Assembly (NCBI GenBank): GCA_030549495.1
Contig: JAUIRK010000735.1
Coordinates: forward strand, 124,001 to 188,000
Reading direction: 5' to 3'
DNA: 64,000 nucleotides
Source: Nectonema munidae
Taxonomy: Eukaryota; Nematomorpha; Nectonematoida; Nectonematidae
Below the pieces are notes generated by a model that was not told the origin of the DNA, made no database searches, and worked only from the letters and a program-made list of their open reading frames with translations. This document shows positions 21,688 to 34,726 of this stretch, in pieces; within the stretch, counting starts at the first letter, position 1, and each line of letters begins with the position of its first letter. Both the position numbers and the translations under genes were made by a program.

Positions 21688-24640
21688 CTGAACAAGAAAT
21701 ACATATGTGACAAAGTAACAAAATCACATGCTGAATTCAAGGGCTCAAGAGACGGGACTAAATGTTGTGGCTCCACTTTAACAAAGTGATAGTTTGAAAA
21801 AACGATGTATAATCAATCTGGAACTTTTTCCAATTATTTATTGGCCCCTTTTAAGGTTTATAACGCGGGGATAGGGCATGGCTCTCTACTAGCACCTCTC
21901 ACTCATCCATTTGTAGATCTAAACGCATGGGCAGGAAAATAGTAGAGACTCAAATGAGAGTAGTTTGTAAAAATTCATCGGTGTCTATTTCTCATTATTT
22001 TTGTTAAGATTTAAGATGCGTGGAATTGAAAAACATATATGGTCAAAGATGTATTAAGAGATTCTTATTCTTAATATTAGTAGATAAAGAATATAACTGT
22101 AATATGGAATTAGTTCAAAATAATAAGTTAAAAAAATAAAACAATAAATAATACGGTTAATAATGAAAGATGTAAGTTAAACATGAGTTCATAAAAAATT
22201 GGGGTATGGAATAAACTCAAATAGTAGAAATATGAAAAAAGCTATCACCATTTTGGCTTTGTGTAAAACTTGTATCAAGAAATCGGATGAATTGAGGAAA
22301 GATGTTTAAAAATTTTCTATACTCAAACAAGGAACTTTTGGAACAAATGTTTTAAGTTGCAAATAAAAAGTTCGGGTGTAGTACAATATAGCGCAACTCT
22401 TCACAGTATTCCCTTCCATTAAGATTAAAAAGAAAAACCGCTTTAAATTGTTAAGACTTTAAGTCCAAATTTTATGCATTCGCATTTCTACTTGAATTTC
22501 TATATTCAGAATAAAAAATATTTACAATTGCACTCATACATCTTCACTTCTTCATCTGAGATTCTGACATCTAAAATTGAAAGAAAGACCTTGTTTAACC
22601 GGTTATCGACCACAGTCTACTTTACCAAAATAAAATCGCCTGCGTTTATCAATGCTTTTTAATACAAATCTGCTTTACATTAGACATCGTTTGATTATAT
22701 TCTGGCCGATAACAGGCTAAGTGAAGATAAATGATAACATGTGTGTAAATCAAATGACTTGAGTGATTATATTATGATGTCAGTATAATTGAAATATAAA
22801 ATGCTAAAAAATTTTCAAATAATCTGGAAGGTTTTTTACAATAGAAACGATGCACTCATCAGTATTTCTATTTTTATACAGTGTACATTTTTGTTAAATT
22901 TAAAAATTTTACGCTTTCAACTGAAATAATAATGCAGTTTTCTTCGAGCACAGAGTGAATTTTGAGAAAAGTGCGAATAATATAGCTTTCGCCCAATTAA
23001 GATCAAAGCCGAAAACTCTGGTAATCTGTAACTAATCAGAAATTTTCTCAGTGTTTTCTATAAAAAAAAGGCAGAGGTAAAAAATTTGGACATGTCAAAA
23101 AATGTCTACATAAAAAAGGGATTTATATACATTTGATATGTCTCAAAAGAGACGCATTGGTATTCAGAAAGAACAATTTCGTCCATTTATTTTGTGGGAG
23201 ATGCATGCTTCTTGTGTATAACATTAACTCAGCATCTTAAATTTCATTTGTATATAATGCTTATGCCTCTACACTCTAAAAAGTTTACAAGCTTTTTTAT
23301 GTGTCGAAATTTATTTCTTTTTAGCTCATTTTTCTGTTCCAAATTCACTCATCCATGGATTTTGAATGAGTAATATCACTCTATAGTAGTTTTACATGCA
23401 ATTTATTTAATACAAAATGATCTCACTAAGATTACAAAACTTTTTTGTGTAACCATTTGGCAATACTAACTAAAGGAGAAAGTGTTGAGTGTTTCAAGAA
23501 TCTACGTAGACCTGTTCAAAGTCCGGTGCTCTTAATATCTAGATCAAGACTCAACTAAAAAAACTAAGGGGCAACTTATTATATTATAACTTATATATAT
23601 TAGGGGTATATTTAATAAATCTAATCATTTTAAAAATATGATTAATTTTAGAATCATAGTTCATATCTCATTTAAAATGTTTTTCATATTTTTTTTTCAT
23701 TTTTTAAAATAATCCCATCTTTAAATAAATATATTCTGGGCAATTATCCTAAAACCAAATTAAGGACCAAAGCGAAGTTAATTCTCGTATTTTTTCAAAT
23801 CAATAACTTTTGTGCGATGTTAACGTTTCGAGGGCCAAATTTTTTAAGACTGACTAATCGTCTCCTTTCCTTTTCAAAGCAATTTTATATATTTAAAGCA
23901 GGCGATGACTTATGACATCTCACGCTGATCCATAAGTGTTCAAATTTTGTTCCGTTCATATAATATCGAGACCAGGACTGGACTAGGCCGCCTGTAGATT
24001 GAACCGAACTATGATGTCTCTAGGGACCAGATCGAACTCGACTATAGAAATTAAAGGCCGGAACCGTGAATCTAAGTAACCCTGAAATCGACTTATGAAC
24101 ACCGCGGGATTCACAAGCCCCTGCTCTAGTGTGCAAGTGCAGGAGGATGTTAATCTTTCATGCTCAAGATAAAACATTCCAAGTCTATGCACGGAAATAA
24201 ATGAGAAAAGAGTAAACTCGAAGCTGACGACTGAGGCATACACGCGTACACAAGCGCCATGATACACAGTACAAGCAAATGAAGACAGGGCAGCTATTTG
24301 AGGTGGTTGTGTGTAAATGGTGTGGGTCAGCAGGATAAAAACGGTGCTATACGTCTCTTACTCCAGAGGAAATGACGATAAGACGAATAAAGGTCATTCA
24401 TTGTAGAGGGAGTGTCAGACAAGGCGTTGCATTGTTATCGAGGGAAGGAATAAGCGTGTGAACTTGACATAATCACCACGTGCATCAAAGTCAATGTTGA
24501 ATGACATCATGTAAAATGAATAACGCAGTGTGTGGTGTTTGTTTGCATGTAGCGCGTACTCTTCCATGCTAAGAGTGAATATGAGAGGAGTGCATATTAT
24601 CTAATAAAATTCATTTCATATTGCTACAGCTTGTCACAAG
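21688..24640 (-). other. region upstream of RXR coding start; possible 5' exon or promoter
   Basis: The RXR start exon seems to be preceded by a splice acceptor, so at least one 5' non-coding exon should lie at higher coordinates. The segment at about 24170-24640 is less AT-rich than its surroundings and could hold it, but I cannot identify a donor or promoter with confidence. A hAT-like end (reversed: CTAGAGCAGGGGCTTGTGAA) sits at about 24110-24130. Confidence 0.25.
22595..22720 (+). mobile_element. second small TTAA-type MITE family (126 bp)
   Basis: Ends TTAACCGGTTATCGACCA and, reversed, TTAGCCTGTTATCGGCCA are inverted repeats. The internal segment CTGCGTTTATCAATGC followed by ACAAATCTGCTTTACATT recurs near 26788-26838 and, degraded, near 48515-48557. 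Confidence 0.6.
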
Positions 24641-26040
24641 AGCATAGTAGCGAAGTGTTTGTGCAATGTCGAGGAGACTCGTACAATAACAGCCAAAAAA
24701 TTCGTTTTATTTTTGTCGGAAGATGGACTAGTGGTGGCAAGAAAAAAATTGGCTAAGGGAAAGGAAAATTGTTTTGAAACAAAAGTAGGCTACGATTATC
24801 CAATAAAACTTGTACATTCGATTGACATTTTTCACCTCAAAAATAATTTAAAATTTATTAGAAAAACATTTCACTGACCCCTAAAAAGTAAAAATATATT
24901 TATTTATTTTCGACAGTGTTCTTTAACTATGACATTTTAAAATGTTAAAAACGACATTCTACCTTTGTAAATATGAAATATTGAAAAAATAGCATATAAA
25001 CTCATCATTTTAATTATTGGTATTTTTGAAAATAGATAAAAGTTGACTGACCTCACATAAAAGCAGATTTTGGAAAAAGAAAAACACATTTTTTTTTGTA
25101 AAACTTGCCTATGTTACCCACAAAGAGTATAGTTTTCCAATGATACCATTTTCAAGCAAAATTTTCTTTAAATCTTCACATTATGCTGGTCTATAAAAGT
25201 GATCCTTTTTTTTAATTAAAATTTAGACCAAATTTTCCGAAGTAAAGTCCTGTTATCAAAAAATTTTTAAAAACTTTTGCAAAAATAAATTATTCTAGCC
25301 TATGTAGAAAACGGTAAGCTTTCAAATGATATATATATCATGGAAAAGAAATATTGAAAAACAATTAAATTTTTTTGCAAATCAAATAAGTAAAAATTTC
25401 GAATAAATCGCCATTTAGTAGTAGTAGTACTAATTATATGAATGATTTACATAAACATTTCAACCAATCATATAGTTTTCATGAAATAAATTTGCAATTT
25501 CAAAGTTAAGTGTTTTGAACGTATGTAGAATTTTTAGAATGGTGCTTTCAATATGTATGTAAAATATTTTTTGAAAATTTTTTATTTTATGTTTTTTTAG
25601 ACCTCTAATACTAGTGAGCTATTTGCTGTTATTTTCCTTCAAAACTTTTGAAGTCTGATGAAAAGTAATGAGGCCTAAATAATTTTTGCGATGGCCCAAA
25701 GAAGCCTGTTCTAGTAGACAAAAATATTCATTGCATACTTTGTGTATAGAAGTTATGTATAATAAAAGATATAAAAATTACGCAGTTGATTTGTAATCAG
25801 TCATTGAAAGCACATTTGGCAATGTAGTTTCAAGCAGATAAGTTATTAATCACATAATTTGTGCATGGAAGTAAGGAAAAATGAAAGAAAAAACAAAATT
25901 ACGCTGCAGATTTGTGTAGAGCGCAAGCTTGCAAACTTACTGGAACTAAAGAAACAAAACTGTATGTACATTTTCGATGAAATGTCGATTCTGTTAAAAG
26001 TTGGTTTGGCTAAATGTCTATCGGGTAAATGTTCGTTCAC
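24641..26040. other. AT-rich, no gene identified
   Basis: An open frame at 24659-24877 (plus, 72 aa) is Lys-rich and matches nothing I recognise. No other structure seen. Confidence 0.35.
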
Positions 26041-26045
26041 AGAGG

Positions 26046-26150
26046 GGTGGATCGCCCCAACGCCTTGGAATTCGCCACTGAGAGGTTGGAGAGTAGCATC
26101 TTGATCCACTGATCACGGGTTCGACCCACGATCATCACGGCCCTTATCAT
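26046..26150 (+). repeat. tRNA-like element with B box
   Basis: A GGGTTCGACCC B box lies at 26117-26127 within a T-arm-like CACGGGTTCGACCCACG. An A-box-like purine-rich segment is found about 45 bp upstream. It is probably a tRNA-derived SINE head of yet another subfamily; the body is not shared with the other copies. Confidence 0.5.
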
Positions 26151-26770
26151 TACTGTCCAGTTATGGAAGAACATTCTTGCTTGGATTGCGCTACCGATAA
26201 CTAAAAAGTTCTATAAATATTTTACTGGAAAAAGGAGAATTTAGGCTGTCAATGTGTAGCCAATGAAATTGAAGTACATTCATTTTGATAAGAAACAAAT
26301 ACTTGGGATGTTCCGAAATTTGAAAATTACGCTACGTAGCATTATCAATTAAGAAAGGGAACCTTATTGGACCTAGGAAAAAATGAATGTTCTTGAAAAA
26401 GAGTGATTTTCAAAGTTGTCGCATTTGTAAAAAATGAAATTGAAATGCATTCCATCACTTAAGGAACTCTAGCTTCTCAGAATGCAGATAAAACTTAATA
26501 TTCTTGACTGGATTTAACTTTTAAGAAGTACTGAAGGGAAAAATGAAAGGGTTTAGCTTTTCACTGAAGCTTTTGAATGTAAGCTCTCTACTGGGTGCAC
26601 AACTGTATCCAGCTTTGCAAATATTAAAAAAAAAAAGAACATTTTAAAAAGCAATTAATAGGTATCGATTGATAAATAAGGTAATCATCTTCCGATTTAT
26701 CACATTTTTCTAAAATCTTCTTAAAGATTAACTGGTAAACTCCTTAATAACTTTTTTTTTTGATCCTTAA

Positions 26771-26943
26771 TTAACTTTCCAAAAATATGAATTGTCTGCG
26801 TTTATAAATCCTTTTTAACACAAATCTGCTTTACATTGGATACCGCTAGATTAATCTGGTTAGGTCTTGGATTCCATTGTTTGGGTAGCCTTCTTTTCAC
26901 AAACTTCGACACAAGAAGTTCAAATGAGCCTCCATCATGAAAA
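26771..26943 (+). repeat. degraded TTAA-type MITE followed by degraded SINE fragment
   Basis: 26788-26838 matches the core of the MITE at 22595-22720. Immediately after, 26857-26943 carries CTGGTTAGGTCTTGG and GAGCCTCCATCATGAAAA, which resemble the head and body of the SINE at 48564-48720. The same MITE-core-plus-SINE order is seen at 48515-48720. Confidence 0.45.
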
Positions 26944-29265
26944 CTGCACATTAATCTTATCTTAATCCATTACTGTTTTTTTAATTTTAAATAGGATTTT
27001 ATTCGTTTTTAATTTACTCCTAAAAAATGGTTCCCAAACTTTTTGAACAATGCCCTCCTTTTGCTTATTAAAAACTCTTGAGCTTCCTCCTTCAAAAATA
27101 AAAATAATTTGATCACAATGGATCATCTCAAAACAATAAATCAATAAACCTTGTTGCTGAAATATATCAAGGCGTTTCAGAATTTTCGTTTATTGTGAGG
27201 TACGTTTAGAAAAAAATGTGTGTCCAGGAAGGGCATGGACTTTTGCCGAAATAAACCGACAACTTCTGAAAAATTGACGGAATTTATTATTTTTTTACAA
27301 AACGAACTAAAAACAATGCGATATATTTAGATGATTTTAACTATTTAGAATTAAAAAGAAGTTTTATTTTGATTTTGTAATTTTTAATTGTGAATAGTTA
27401 GAAACATTTAAATACATTGCATTATTTTTAGTTGGTTTGAAAAAAACGAAAATTTCAAAAAGTTTGAAAATATTTCTTTTTTTGGAACTTATAATAAATA
27501 AAACGAACATTTTACTGAAAAAATATAATTAAAAGTTTAATTAATAAACAAATACTTTTTATATTTTGTAATTGAAAATAGTTAAAATATTGAAATCCTC
27601 CATTGCATTATTTTTGATTTATTTTAAAAAAATATATTTTGAAAAGTTTTGAGGAGAATAAGGTAAAAAGTCACATGCCTGGAAGAACTCTTAGGTGTGT
27701 CAAAGAGTCAAGAGTTTCATGAATAGTTAGTTTCAAATTCGGAATTCTGTAGAAAACTAAAGAAAATGTAACGAAATCCACAGAAATTAAATTTGGAAGG
27801 AGACAGAAAATTTAAAAGATTTTTATAATGATATTTTCCTTTGGATGTGATGCCGAAATTAATAAAAAAGTTGCAGAACACCGATTTAGACCAATGTTGT
27901 GGAGACATTTTTTTATAACTAAGAAAGGTAGAGCGTGAGTAAGGTTGTTTAGATGTGTGACTTCTATACCACGAGCTAGAAGTTGGTTCAAAACCAGCAT
28001 CTCAAACCTTCTTTATGCATAGCTACCATACCTTACCTTTAGAATTAAATGAAAGTATCTTTCGAGTTTTTGTTTGCATCCCTCATTAGCTATGAGAGTC
28101 TAGAAAAATCGAAAGATGTCAAGTTTCACGTAAGTAGCACGACAAAAGAAATCGAAACGAAGCATACGAAAAATGTGAGATGGAAGATGTGGTGAAAGCG
28201 ATTCCATGTTAAGGTGGTGAAATGATGGATTCCACACACGACTGTATACCTGTTTCACACAAGATATGTAAGAAAAGGAATTTCGAGCATAGAGGAGATG
28301 AAATAGTAGAAATATGCATTGCATCTATGTCTAGTGTTTACACAAACGATCAAAAGAATTTTATAATGAAGAAATTTGGAAGAACGTCACAAAAGTAATT
28401 CACATTCTGCAGAATAAATTAGAACACAATTTCACTCCCATCAATGGAGGGAGTATTCAAAAGAAGGAAGAAGCAAGTAGACTCCTATAATACTAAAAGA
28501 ACACATAACCACAAGCACTAACGCACACACACCAAAAAATTCAAGAAGTTGGGCACAGGAGACAACCACTCAATTTTTAGTCATTATCTTCTGAACCCTC
28601 AAAAGGATGAAGAAATCCAATAACTTCTCATAATTTTATTCACTAAAATCAATTACATATTACTACCGTTATTAACCCAGAATTTATTATGTTCAATTTG
28701 ATACTTTTTTAAGATAAACTTTGTTCCATGTATGTTTTGATAGAATAACAAGAGGGAAAAAATGATAATAAGATCATTTTGATTTTAAAGTTCCAATATT
28801 TGAGTATTAGTTAATCTGACCCGATTAAGAATTTAGATATGTCCAAAGAAGAGTGCATTTTTTTTAACAAAAAATGACAAATCAAAACATGCATTCTTTA
28901 CTGATATGTTTTTTAACCAAATTTTGAAGCGAAAGTTTTTAGGAGATCATTAGATTTTGTCAAATTACATCAAAATAAAAAAAATATATACCTTATATCT
29001 ACTTGTAGATATCTAGCATGTTACATTATATATCTAAATGGTGGCGCAAAAAATGTCGTTGTCTATGTGTATGTAGTATATATATAGTATTGACTAAAAA
29101 AAACTTTTTTCTCAAATTAAATTTCCTGCATCCCAAATAAATAAACTTTTTTAATAAAGACGCAATTATATATAACTTTTTTATTTTGGAATAAAAAATT
29201 CCCACAAGCCTATTGAGTTGTTTTCTTATTTTGCTTACTACATTTATTTATTAAAAATTTTTTTT
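26944..29265. other. AT-rich, minor repeat fragments only
   Basis: A hAT-like end GGTTCCCAAACTTTTTGAAC starts at about 27029 with no partner found. A tRNA-like head on the plus strand at 27931-28010 contains GCGTGAGTAAGGTTGTTTAG and GGTTCAAAACC and belongs to the SINE group described at 31781. The 28090-28560 interval is slightly less AT-rich but shows no convincing coding frame. Confidence 0.4.
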
Positions 29266-29560
29266 ATCAGTAGTCTGGCAAGATCACGGGAGACAACAAA
29301 AAGAAACAACGAAATGTATATGGGGTATATGTACCATTCAAAGTATAGGCGTTTTCCAGAGATACTATCAGTGGCCTGGCAAGACCATTGGAGATAACAA
29401 AAAACAACGAAGTGTATAGAAGGTATATATAACATACAAAGTATAGGCGTTTGCGAGACATACTATATATCTAAACATATAGTTTTGCTTTTTTTTTGAT
29501 GAACCCCAGAAAACTAACTTCCAATGAAAATTTCTTAATGAAAATTTGCTTATACAAATA
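29266..29560 (+). repeat. dispersed repeat, two partial units in tandem
   Basis: Two units (about 29266-29360 and 29362-29475) share TGGCAAGA, GGAGAYAACAAAA and AAAGTATAGGCGTTT segments. An inverted copy with the flanking CTTCCAATGAAA motif lies at 32930-33130, and a fragment at about 44198-44235. The class is unknown. Confidence 0.65.
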
Positions 29561-31780
29561 GAGATGGATAGAAACTGGTTTGGAAGGTTTTCTAAGTACC
29601 TATCTATAACACATATTGCTAGATACCAAGTTAAAATTAAATGACCCATATACTTACCCAAGCATTATTCGAGAGTTTATATTGAGTAGTTAAAAATATT
29701 TCTTGGTTTATAGCGTCCATTTATACTCTTCCAAACTCATTTGTTCAAATTTAAGAATTGATATTAAGTTTACATTGAAAAAAGTCACGCAATATTTTGA
29801 TATTGGTTTATTTGTAGGGTCACTCCACTATTTTGTTTCAAATAAAAACCAAAGTTGAATTTATTCCTTTGTCACTTTATTAATTTTATCAATGTTTCTC
29901 AAAAAAGATACAAAATTTAATAATAGGGAAAAGTATTAATTTCTACCAATTTAATGATTGCCCGTGTATTTAAAATTATTGGGCATTTAATATTTTATGA
30001 GATTCTCATCATCATCTCTACTCGCTTTCTGTTAACTCATCGTATCCTCATTAATATTGGTACCAGCATAAAGAACGCTATAACGAAGTTAATGTTGGTT
30101 TTTACAATACGCTAAATCTCATCTCGGTGCGTTTACCTGACATTTATTATTGATATATCATCGATGCATGCATAAATCTTTGCTCTTGCGTTGTTGACAC
30201 ATTCAAGATGTAATCAGCGCACCGGTAAAAACACTTCATTATGAAAAAGATTAGAGCTCGCGTTCATCTACTTTTATACCGAGTTAAGCATACAATGATT
30301 CAAGGGTTAAATTAAGCTATTTCACTCGAATTAACTTATTTACGAATTAACGAATGATACATAAACAAGTTTACCTTCGTCTGCTTTTTCAAATAGTTTT
30401 GTATATGAATCTTCTGCTTTTTAATGAATATCGTCTGCTTTTTCTGGTCACGAAAGGATTAAGTCGAAACATGTCGTGTAATACGTCAAAATTGTGCAAA
30501 CTTTATACTGAGTTCAATGAGGCTGGTTATTATTTATTAAAAATTTAGTTAGTCTTCGTCTTATTAAATTCTATCTTCATCATCGATCATTGATTAAAAA
30601 TTTGTTTTCAAAAGTTTCAAAATCAAAAGACAACTTTTCTTTTTTCGCTATTATACTTTTGGTTAAGTGAAAAACATTAGAACTTAATTTTTATCTACCT
30701 TATTACCGATTAATTATATCATTGTTGTGCAAAGTATACAACGATCCAAATGTTGAAATGAACTATTTCCCTAAAATTAGGTTGAATCATGTAAAACAAC
30801 AGATCAAAAAGGTGCAAATTGTTAACTTAATTTGAATATTAAAACTATTTTTAAAAATTAACTAATTCCTTTGTTTTTCTTTCATTTATTGAATAAAATT
30901 TTATTTATATGTTACATTTTAATTGTTATTGCATATTTCAAAGTTTCCCAAAGTCTTAAAAGTAAAATTTAAATAATAAATTGATTTGATATAAGATGAA
31001 AACAATTTTAAGTTTGTTTAAAAGTTTAAATTAACAAAATATATGGTAAATTGACTTGCGAGTAAATATAACTATTTTGATAAGAGGGTTTTCGGACAGT
31101 GTTAAAGTTTTATATGTGTTTTCTTTTTACTGATTTAACTAGATAATTAATTATTTAGTGATATTGCAAGTATTTTTTTAGGTATAAAAAACTCAACTGT
31201 CACATGTTTTGATATTTTACATTTGTGACAAGCCTAAATATTTTATTATTGTAAGTTAGTTAATAAATTATTATCGAAAAAAGTATACACAATCGTTTAG
31301 TAAATGCAGTCTAATTTAATTTTTGGAGTTTAGAAAAACTCATCTTTCGGGCGCGTTTAATTTGATACTGTATATAATAAAGTTTGCTCCGTGCTTGATT
31401 TGAAATAATAAAAATGGGGAGACAACGGGGTTGAAGTCATTCTGCTTTTGGAATATTCTTTCAATTACTTAGATTTTGCTGTGCTTTTAATTTAATGCTT
31501 TCCATAATTGCTCCTTGTTTGATTTGAAGTAATAAAAATGGGAAGACAAATTGGTAAAAATTATTGTGTTTTTGAAAAGGAATAGGGAGGCCATTTTTAA
31601 TGATCTCTATGTTATAGTGATAGCATAACGAAGTATTAAAAAAACAATAAGAGATTTTAAGCGTTCAATTAGTATTATCCTGGATCTGAAGATTACAAAA
31701 GTTTTTGGCATTAAACATTAAAAATACAAATCATCGCATAGCAAAGTTTCCATTAGAAGCACTCTTATAAGGTAAAGAAA
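29561..31780. other. AT-rich, one MITE only
   Basis: Apart from the MITE at 30331-30462 I see nothing but AT-rich sequence. A conspicuous segment pair near 31380-31440 and 31505-31560 repeats TTGATTTGAARTAATAAAA and ATGGGRAGACAA, an old local duplication of about 60 bp. Confidence 0.4.
30331..30462 (+). mobile_element. piggyBac-like MITE, diverged copy D
   Basis: Starts TTAACTTATTTACG and ends GGATTAA. The internal CTTCGTCTGCTTTTT and ATCGTCTGCTTTTT motifs match copies A-C, but overall divergence is higher and the central palindromic part is degraded. Confidence 0.65.
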
Positions 31781-31922
31781 GGTACCGCGGGGTGTTTTAA
31801 TCGAGAAGGCACAATTGCGCCGCTTGTATCGAACTATGAGGAAAGTGGGCTTGATGCAGGATTGAACCCAAGACCTTGAGTTATCGAAACCCAGTACCTA
31901 ACCAACCTTACTCACGCCCCCT
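31781..31922 (-). mobile_element. tRNA-derived SINE (family 1), copy 1
   Basis: On the minus strand the head is GGGGGCGTGAGTAAGGTTGG then TTAGGTAC (A box) and GGGTTCAATCC (B box). The body holds CAAGCCCACTTTCCTCATAG and GTTCGATACAAGCGGCGCAA, then GCCTTCTCGATTAAAACACC. Copies with the same body lie at 34607, 38611 and 48564. Confidence 0.8.
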
Positions 31923-32929
31923 ATATTCTTAATATAACATTGAATAGTAAGAGGCACAGATTCAAAAAACAATGAATGAGCAACTATATTTAAAATGTTT
32001 AATTAAATTTTGTATTCAGATATAGGGTTAACGTTTATATCAAATGAATACCCTTTAACAAAGTATTTTTCATATTTTTAGACACTTCAATAGTAAGCTT
32101 ATTAAGTAAAATAAAAAATTGCACTGAATAAAACGGTTAGCAAAAACATAAGAAAGAATTTTGGAATGAAAGTGCAGCAGCATAATAATTAAAATGATTA
32201 ACCCATTTAGACCTGAATTATTTTTTTTCTAAATTATACTTTTCCTTTAACAAAGTAATAAATATGTTATAAAAATTACTGAAATATTTAGAAAATTTAT
32301 TGCATGCGAATATAGCGCTTCTTTGTTTTAATTAAATGTTAAAACTAATTTAACTAAATATAAGAATTTTAATATTTAACTAATTAACTTAGTTTTAACT
32401 AAATTTCTTTTATTCGATGTGAATGGCAAGAAATGTGGTTTTCAGGCTGAGAATAAAAATATGAAACTTTTTTCTAGAAAATTCATTTTTAGGAAATTTT
32501 CTACTGAAAAATGCTTTAAAAGTCACTGTGTGAAAGAAGAATCTTACATTGATATAGCACAAACAAAGATTATTGCCGAAATAGCAATACAACTTGTGCA
32601 AGATCAAATGAAACGCTGCAAAAGTGCTAAATATTTAGAGTTAAAGTTTGTAGCAAAATATCATTTTAATATTTAGTTTTTCAATAATAATATTTTTAGT
32701 TTTAATATTAATTTTTTTTAATTTTGACTGATTTTGCTATTTAAAATTTTATATTCTATTCTTAGGGAAACTTTTTGGCAACAAAAAGAATATTTATCTA
32801 TATATTTATTTTTATATCAATTAATTCATCACTGGGAAAAAATTCCCTAAATTGTTTATATATCTTCCAGCTCATAAAAATTTTGATGATCAAAACTTTC
32901 TTATTTTTTAAAATTTTTTTCTAAGATTT

Positions 32930-33130
32930 TATGTTTTGTATCAAACTTTGCAAATTTTTATTGCTAAACTTTCATTGGAAGTTGGATTTTCTTGAGTTCG
33001 TCAAAAGTATATTTAGGTATATAGTAAGTCTGACAAACGCGCTATACTTTGTATGTTACATAAACTTTCTATACATTGTGGTTTTCTTTGTCTCTTGTGG
33101 TTTTGCCAGACCACTGATAAACGTATATAC
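32930..33130 (-). repeat. inverted copy of the 29.3-kb dispersed repeat
   Basis: The reverse complement carries AGTGGTCTGGCAAAACCAC, AACATACAAAGTATAG and the CTTCCAATGAAAG segment in the same order as 29362-29530. Confidence 0.65.
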
Positions 33131-34606
33131 ATTAAAGTGTTCTAAAAAGGAAGAAAAAAATGTTTTTTTTCTGTATTAAATGTTGTAAGCATTTTTTGCA
33201 TTAGAAAAAATGAAGCTTATACATGCGTTTTCAAGTATACATAGTAATGTTTCATAAAAAGATTAATCAATTTCCAACAATTAAGAGAAAAAAATACAAA
33301 CCAAAAATGTTTCATATATCCTATACTATACAATGTCCTAAGCTATGTTTTAAAAGAAAAAGGATATTCATTTCTACTATAAAGTAAAAAAAAGCATAGC
33401 ACAATTTGGTAAGTTTGTCTATCTTTGGACCCCAGAGGTCGATATCGACACTTTGCCGACTCCTGGTTTAGATTAACAGTTTTGAAATGATCTAGTTTAA
33501 ATATTCAAAAGCTATAAGGTAGCATCCGTTAGTATAACACATAGCAAGTATGTGATTGCAAAAGCTTAAACAGATTCTTCATATATTGAAAGAAAAAAAC
33601 ATTTGATATTAGTTAACTAGAAGAGAAAAATCGTTTAAGCTAAAAATAAACTTGAAACACGAAGAGAGTTGTTAGCATAATGCCTTCAATTTAAGATATA
33701 TTCAACTAAATATAATTGATTTAAATCTTTCGATTATAATGAAAATTGGAAAGCGCATCATTGTTTCTCCTTACGTCCAATTTGATATCGTTGATGATAG
33801 GTACAAAATAAATGATCTTACCAACAAGATAAAGATTACTATGAAGTATGATAGACTTGCAGGATTTGATAATGAAGCTGGATGTATATTGGGAAAAAAT
33901 TGTACGAAAATACTAATTCATAGACATCACGTTGACAAAGCAAACAAAGTTATACATAAAATAAAAGTAGTGAAAATTGCAGATTGTTTGCTATTTATTA
34001 AAACCGCGTGTCCATGAAGATGTGGAATGGAGAAAAGATGAAGTTTGAATTTAGACATCACACAATTAACACACACAACACATGAAATAACATGTAAGTA
34101 AAAAACATAAGCGACATTCTCCTGTTCACAATTATATTTTCTAACAGTTAGCTAGAGATCTAGAAATTTGAAATAAAAAATTATTAATGTTAAGAATAAC
34201 AGAAAATTAGAAGCTATTTTAACTTGTAATAAAACTTATCATTGGATCACTATATATTAAATCTGAAATTCATGAATTAAAAAATGTCAAAATTTAATTT
34301 GAAATCTTCATTCCATTTAAATTCGATAAATTCTTCTTAAAAATTTTTTCCTAAGGATTCCATATTACAGGATAAAGCATTTATCATCCGTTCTTCTATT
34401 TAGAGTTCAAACGAATCTTCAATTCTGGAGAATAAGTAATGGATCTTTCAGCTGAGATTTTTGATTAAAAATGTGACTTTGATTGAAATTTTAACTAACT
34501 TTTTAAAAAATATCAAAATATTTCGTTATTTTGCACAAAAAAATGGCCAACCTGAATTCCATTTTTACCCAAAAGTGGGTAATTCGCCTACAATTTAGAA
34601 AGCGTG
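33131..34606. other. AT-rich; one unassigned 92-codon open frame
   Basis: An ATG-started frame at 33739-34017 (plus) encodes 92 residues with mixed composition (ending IKTACP). It has no domain I recognise and no visible promoter or splice context. It could be a small gene, an exon or chance. Confidence 0.2.
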
Positions 34607-34726
34607 AACGTGGAGTGTTTTCATTGAGAAGGTAAGATTGCACGAGGAAGGAGGCTTGATGCCGAATCGAAATCACGGCATTGTGGGATTGAAGCCAGAC
34701 ACCTAGCCAGCCTTACTCACGCCCCC
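34607..34726 (-). mobile_element. tRNA-derived SINE (family 1), copy 2
   Basis: Same orientation and ends as the copy at 31781: GGGGGCGTGAGTAAGG at the head, AAGCCTCCTTCCTC in the body and a CAATGAAAACAC end. The B box is weak and part of the body is deleted. Confidence 0.7.

Noticed and set aside
33739-34017. New small gene of 92 codons
   Set aside because: The composition is reasonable but there is no recognisable domain, no splice or promoter context and no second copy. It is listed only as an unassigned frame.
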